A stretch of DNA of 64,000 bases, from NCBI GenBank assembly GCA_951799425.1, contig OX637392.1, positions 54,585,093 through 54,649,092 on the forward strand, read 5' to 3'. Below the pieces are notes generated by a model. That model was not told the origin of the DNA, searched no databases, and saw nothing but the letters and a program-made list of their open reading frames with translations. A program made the translations under genes and the position numbers. Source of the stretch: Ilex aquifolium. Its lineage: Eukaryota; Streptophyta; Magnoliopsida; Aquifoliales; Aquifoliaceae. Within the stretch, counting starts at the first letter, position 1. Each line of letters begins with the position of its first letter. Shown one piece after another: positions 53,758 to 64,000 of this stretch.

Positions 53758-56103
53758 GTAGGAGGCTCATCAGGTTCTCTCCTTTTACACTTTTTAGGCC
53801 TTCTAGTAAATTCTGGTGGAAGGAGAGGGAAGAAAGCTATTTTAGGCCACATATTCCTTCCATTGATAGGATTCATTAGGTTGTTATAATAGTTGTTGAA
53901 GGTTTCTACTTTACACCATTCAACTGTGTAGTCCTCTATTACAGGACCCCAAGTAATTGAGAGCAGAAACTACATGTGAACATGAGATTTCAGTTAAATC
54001 TCATTTTCCACAACTGCAAGTTCTGTCTTTCACATTTACAGTCCTCTAGTCACCATACATCCCTACCACCTCAAACATGTCACCTCCATTCCAAGTTGGT
54101 ATGAAGGTTGTTGATTCCACGTTAATTGTTTCTATGTTGGAACAAATACTCCCCTTGTAGCTCTTGATTGAATCCCTTTGACGATGTGTCCTCTACATCA
54201 ACCAGAATCTAATTTTCTCTAACTTTGTTATGATGGGCTTATCCCTAGCCTCAACAATGCTTCCGTTAAAACTATCACATAGATTATTCAACAGCATATC
54301 AGACTTAGGGAATGTACTAAAACGAGATCTAGACCAATAAACTGGTGGTCGGTCTGTTAACCATAAATACGCAAGTTAATCAACCATATTCCATTCATCC
54401 ATTATATTGTCAAAATCTACTAGCCTGCTAGCTTTAGCAGCCCTCCACAATAGATCTTTCAGAGTCAATACCTTGTGATGTGTCTTAAAGTTATTATATA
54501 AATGCCTAACACAATGTTTGTGTTGCGCATATGGAAATAGGGTTTCAATAGCATCTAGCTGGCCCTACGCATAATAATATTTAGTCATATTGTTGCTATT
54601 GAAAAAAATAATAATATTAACAATGTTATAGAAAAAAAAAATAGCACTTATCTTCTGCTTATCTGACATGATAGTCCAACAATGTGTGTTCACTGCACAT
54701 AGATCCTCTTTCATTAGTTGGATGAAACATGTCCAAGACTTTTTATTCTCCTTCTCCACTACAGCATAAGAGAATGGATACATATGATTGTTGTTGCTAG
54801 CAATATCCCAGATTGAGAGCCCTTAAGATGACAACTATCCAATCCAATGAGTGGTCTACATCCCTCTAGGAAACCCCTCTTCAATGCCCCAATGCAGATA
54901 TACAACCTCTTGAATTTGAACTTATCATCTCTTAAAGCCTTGGTTTTAATAATGCAAGTTGTACCAGGGTTTGTCCTCCTCAGCTCTTCACAATAGTCCC
55001 ACAGAAGAGCAAATTGCTCTATATAACTTGGCTCTTATTCATATCCATGACATGTTCTTTTAGAACAATTTTCTTTATAGACTTCATTGGCCATGTGGGG
55101 TTTATTTTCATCCTTTCCACATAAGTGTTTGCTAGCCACTTTGCATTGGCATGCATGACTTTAAATGATCTGCCAACTGTGTGCATTGTTGTATGTCTTA
55201 ACCTGCATGGTTAACTATCCTACCATCCTTGAAGCATAAATCATCCAATCACAACCTAGCCTACACACTTCCCTCACTCTAAACCTTTCATTTTTAGTGA
55301 TTTTGATATGCTTCCCCCACTTGATTGCATGTTGCCTAACTGCAGCTCTAACCTCATTTGAGTTTTTGAACAATGTCCCTAATTGAAACTGTGGGTCAAC
55401 CATGTCAATCTTTGCATTAAACTGTGGATACTTCATCTAAGGATTGTCTTTATCTGATGATGATCCACTTAGACTATTTAACTCATCAGATTCACAGTCT
55501 TCACCATATAGCCCATATTGAGTATCTCCCCCTATGCCACTATCGACTTTTTTCCCTTTGAATCTATCACCTTCTGCCCTAATGTCTACAAAAAAAATTT
55601 ACCTTTGTCCACATTTACCTGTTTCCCCTTTGAGTGCATTATCACAATTTCTTTTGTCACTACTAACCTCTGTTTCATTACCACTACATACAACATTGTC
55701 ATATAATAAATCATCATCCATTTCATGCTCACTATCATAAAAAGATTCACATTCAGATGATTGTCTTCAATATCAATTTCAGATTCTTCAGCACTGGCAT
55801 TTAAATCCCTAGCTGCATTTGATGATATATTATTCCCTTGATCTCCATATTCTAAGTCCACATGATTTTGACTGAACCCATCTTGACCATTATGCTCCAC
55901 ATATACATCAATCAATCAATTCTTATTCACCCAATTTGCCAACTACATTGTGTCTTTATTATTTTCTATTACCCTCCACCCATCACCAGCTTTGTGATGA
56001 AGTTTGATATTTTCAAAATATCTCAATTCTAAGATTTTTAACATATAATCCAACTCTGTTAGAGACATGTGGTCACTGTGACACATGTCAAAGTGATTGA
56101 TCT

Positions 56104-56606
56104 TGATGATACATAAAAGTGGATTTATGTACGATCAAATCAGCCGATTGTATGGTGTAAAATAATTAATAATAAGAGACAAAAATTAGGTGGTTGGTTC
56201 TGAGTGACCTAACCACAGAAGGCGGCAACGATGATCAGAGAACTCTATTAATTAGAGAGTACAAGATAGTAAGAGAGAGAGAGAGCAAGAGTATGCTCAA
56301 TGTGAGATGTTTGAGATTTGCCCCCATGTGTAGGGGGTTTACAATTTATAGACACAAAGCCATAACTGTAGCAGTGATGTGAAGGTCAAGTTACTAAGCT
56401 ATCGGGGATAATAGCTACTATTGGGGATAGACACTATCTTAGAGTAATGGTTATTCCAGTGATTGTTCTCCCACGTGTATTGACTTTTCCTGAACTCTTG
56501 AGCTTTTGATTGAACTGAGATCATGAGCTAAGTCTGACCTGTCTTTTAATGATTTAAGTTTGACCTATAAATTGAGCCCAAACCTAGTCTAAATCTGGAC
56601 TCGTAA
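56104..56606 (-). mobile_element. Solo LTR, TGATGA family, copy 4, nested in the MULE transposase
   Basis: The 503-bp element TGATGATACATAAAAG...GGACTCGTAA has a perfect duplication GATCT (56099-56103 and 56607-56611). Its right end differs from the family end CTCATCA by two substitutions. Removing it with one duplication copy restores the MULE N-terminal frame (GGKI-NHFDMCH). Family blocks such as gttctgagtgacctaacca and ggcggcaacgatgatcagag are present in inverse orientation. Confidence 0.88.
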
Positions 56607-57581
56607 GATCTTACCACCCACATAGACTTTGCCACACCCTTCATTAAACTTACCCCATGATGCAACCTGATTCTAAAATAACCAGATTCATCTTCTACAC
56701 ATAAACACCAAAGTTAAATTACCATATAAAACAACACACGTGAGATTAAGAAAGAAAAAGACAACCAAGAACATACCTTGTCAGTAATAAATAAAAATAC
56801 AGCACGTTGCTTTCAAAAGTACAATACAACAAAATTGCTGCTACCCCACATCTATATAATATGTATAAAAACACCCTAATCAACTCATACACATGTGGTT
56901 CAAAATAAAGTATACAAAAGATAGCAAGCACGTCAAAAAGATACCCCATCATAATAGATAAACAAAACAATACCAACCATACAAGTACCCAACATCTCCC
57001 ACCAAAAATCTCACCACATTATAAAAAACTAACTCAATCAAAACCCTAACATCTATCCATATTTTTTTTTTATCAACAGGAACTACAACACTTTTACTTA
57101 AAAGCAGAAGTGAGACAGCCCTATATAGACATAATACCCAAACAAAAAAAATATATTAAAACAATAGAAATATTACCGGAATATGACACATCATGCCCTC
57201 GACCCAACTTGTACTTTCATTCTCTCAAAAACCAAGTCATTTTGTGTAGGAAGATTTAACAGGAATAGAGACAAAAGTTGGTCCGAGGGGTCAGATTGTA
57301 ACCAATTTAGAACAATGAGGGTGTAATGTGGAAAAAATAATATTTTAAAGTACAAAATGAGAATCTTCACATTTTTCACGGTAGAAAATGCGAAAAGCCT
57401 AATATTATAATTGATCATGGAAGTTATAACTTTTAAAAATTAAACTACAACTCGTAAAGGAGAAGATACAACTATATAAACTTTCATCAACCAATTATAA
57501 TTTTATCTTTTAAACGTGTAATCTTACCATTAAAAATAATAATTTTCAGTACGGTATCAAATTTTTTTTTAGTACCATACC

Positions 57582-57894
57582 TAGTGGTGATAAATGATTC
57601 AAGTTATTTAGGCTCGATTCGAATTTGATTCGTTTTGAACTTAATTTAAGCTTGTTTATTAAAAAAAAAGAGTCGAATTTGAATAAATTTTTAGGTACGT
57701 TTAAAAAAATGAACTCTATAAACTCAGCTTGAACACGTAAAATTTTATTTATTTATATATAAAATAATCGAGTTATTTGTACTCAACTCGTTTTGAATTT
57801 AGCTCGAAATGGTTGGTCTAAAAAATAGTTTAAATTGAACAATTGAGCTAAAGGCAATCTCAAACTCGTTTGTTTGACTTGTTTACCGCCCCTA
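57582..57894. mobile_element. hAT-type MITE in the gene 3 promoter region
   Basis: It starts TAGTGGTGATAAATGATTCA and ends CTTGTTTACCGCCCCTA. The interior is full of ctcgattcgaattt / actcaactcgttttgaattt phrases. It is equivalent in position to the shorter element at 39866-40052, though the right flank differs, so no clear target duplication remains. Confidence 0.6.
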
Positions 57895-57913
57895 TCCAAG
57901 CGTCCTTTCCCAC

Positions 57914-57920
57914 TATAAAT
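57914..57920 (+). promoter_or_regulatory. TATA box of gene 3
   Basis: TATAAAT in cactataaattcacg lies 204 bp before the ATG, followed by a leader shared with gene 2 (tttattcacac, tatacatacatagagct). Confidence 0.7.
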
Positions 57921-58054
57921 TCACGAACCTTCCAATCCTTCACATTTATTCACACGCGACACACATTCACACCTATACATACATAGAGCTCTGCGTTGTG
58001 CGTATTTTGAGAGTGAGTGAGAGAGAGAGAGGCAGATAGTGTGTTCTTCTTTGT

Positions 58055-58115
58055 AGAAAGCTCGTCTAGAGAGAGAAAGCTAGTCTAGAGAGAGAAAGCT
58101 CGTCTAGAGAGAGAA
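58055..58115 (+). repeat. Triplicated 20-bp repeat in the gene 3 leader
   Basis: Three tandem copies of (a)aagctcgtctagagagaga (the middle one with tag for tcg) end just before the ATG at 58118. Gene 2 has the unit about once (gagagagaaagcttgtcgta). Confidence 0.9.
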
Positions 58116-58117
58116 CA

Positions 58118-63484
<5,367 letters not shown>

Positions 63485-63704
63485 TGCACTTCACTTCACT
63501 CTTAAGTTCCTTGGCTTTGTCGTTTGAAATATTACACTCCATGGCATGTGCTTTATCATGATTGTAATATTGCGTTTGGTACACAATAATGTTTTTGTAT
63601 CATAGTATATTAGGATGACCTTAGAAATTGAATGGAATATGCATTTCCATCTAATGTATAACAACTAGTATTAAGTGTTGGAATAGAATTGAAAATCTAT
63701 TCAA

Positions 63705-63955
63705 TTCAAATATTTGGATGCTTTTGATGACATTCGAATAATACGGCCATTTTTTATGCCCCAATGTCGAAATCTCTACTTAGGACTCACCCCAGATCCG
63801 AACCATGGTCTAGAACCGAGACCTGGCAGTGGACTAAGACTTGGCCTGGACCTAGATTCGAACCCTAACCCAGGCTCGAATCCCAAATTCGGATGGTGGT
63901 GATGGTGGTTGCTTGTGATGGTGATGGTAGTTGGTAATAGAAAGTATAACATCAT
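63705..63955. repeat. 3' flank repeat of gene 3, shared with gene 2
   Basis: Degenerate repeats of gaaccgagacctggcagt type, then ggtggtgatggtggttgctt, matching 46640-46900. The open frames seen on both strands are compositional. Confidence 0.6.
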
Positions 63956-64000
63956 ATTAAGGAATGACAAATCTTAAATTGCTGGGATTAGGCATTCTAT

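Larger units (their letters stand above)
52150..56700 (-). pseudogene. MULE transposase (mudrA-like), decayed
   Basis: Read on the minus strand from 56700. The N-terminal module (GYFRIRLHHGG, then KVYVGGKI, and after the nested LTR FDMCHSDHMSLTELDYMLK, GDGWRVIENNKD) is followed by an acidic linker with VYVEHNG (55920-55590). The MuDR DNA-binding domain is at 55436-55215 (FQLGTLFKNSNEVRAAVRQHAI, with VREVCRLGCDWMIYAS). Part of the MULE catalytic domain is near 54800-54490 (MYPFSYAVVEKENKKSW, IMSDKQK, LFPYAQHKHCVRHLYNNF). A SWIM finger is at about 54035-53945 (CSC...CSHVVSALNYLG, one Trp codon turned to stop). Then DEPPT is split by the 1292-bp LTR from SKKLKRKYKSIK and the zinc knuckle CENCGHNSHNLRKC (about 52430-52375). 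It has several stops and frameshifts, so no active transposase. Confidence 0.88.
50681..57399 (-). mobile_element. Mutator-like element (MULE) with two nested solo LTRs
   Basis: Long, diverged terminal inverted repeats: the left end gcaagacttttcacac and following text, including ttattttttccacatt and cattgttctaaattg (50681-50880), is matched in inverted form by 57190-57398. The interior carries MULE transposase pieces on the minus strand. Inside sit a 1292-bp solo LTR (52466) and a 503-bp one (56104). Without them the element would be about 4.9 kb. It interrupts the upstream flank of gene 3 that is continuous upstream of gene 2. A 9-bp target duplication is not convincing, and the exact ends are good to about 10 bp. 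Confidence 0.85.

Overview
This is nuclear DNA from a flowering plant, very probably a eudicot. It has intron-containing genes with GT-AG junctions, AT-rich spacers, and dense nested transposons of plant type (Ty1/copia, plant L1 LINE, MULE, hAT, tRNA-derived SINEs, solo LTRs). I see nothing prokaryotic or organellar. All splice junctions were placed by eye, by comparing the three gene copies with each other.

The only cellular genes are three tandem, same-strand members of one family: NADPH-dependent 2-alkenal / double-bond reductases of the zinc-independent medium-chain dehydrogenase/reductase superfamily. Copy 1 (6156-10527) is intact: five exons, 349 aa. Copy 2 (40338-46404) has the same five-exon structure but a 2-nt deletion in exon 1 and a decayed TATA box, so it looks like a young pseudogene. 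Copy 3 (58118-63484) is intact, 344 aa. Copies 2 and 3 come from a recent block duplication (about 38.4-46.9 kb and 49.9 kb to the window end) that includes introns and flanks. Copy 1 is an older paralogue. Its flanks carry shared sequence with the other blocks and with each other, which suggests an older tandem array.

Layout: 1-3267, 3' part of a Ty1/copia element with its 3' LTR; 3355-4237, a SINE and a solo LTR; 4.3-11.0 kb, gene 1 with MITE-laden introns; 11080-11700, a truncated TRIM element; 11.7-34.8 kb, an array of a roughly 305-bp satellite monomer interrupted by a hAT element (13223-15939), a 2.2-kb solo LTR (16084-18282) and a nearly complete L1-type LINE (27454-33440); 34.9-40.3 kb, MITEs, SINEs and a footprint of the gene 1 upstream region; 40.3-46.9 kb, gene 2; 47.7-48.2 kb, a GGT-rich microsatellite; 49.1-49.7 kb, a solo LTR; 50.68-57.4 kb, a decayed Mutator-like element carrying two nested solo LTRs; 57.6-64 kb, gene 3.

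The least explained object is the satellite array. Outside its insertions it covers about 12 kb. It shows a higher-order period close to 2 kb marked by an AT-rich spacer of about 0.3 kb, plus one very recent 717-bp internal duplication. The second notable theme is solo LTRs: six in 64 kb, each with a perfect 5-bp target duplication, four of them from one small family with TGATGA...TCATCA ends. I found no evidence for a novel enzymatic or defence system.
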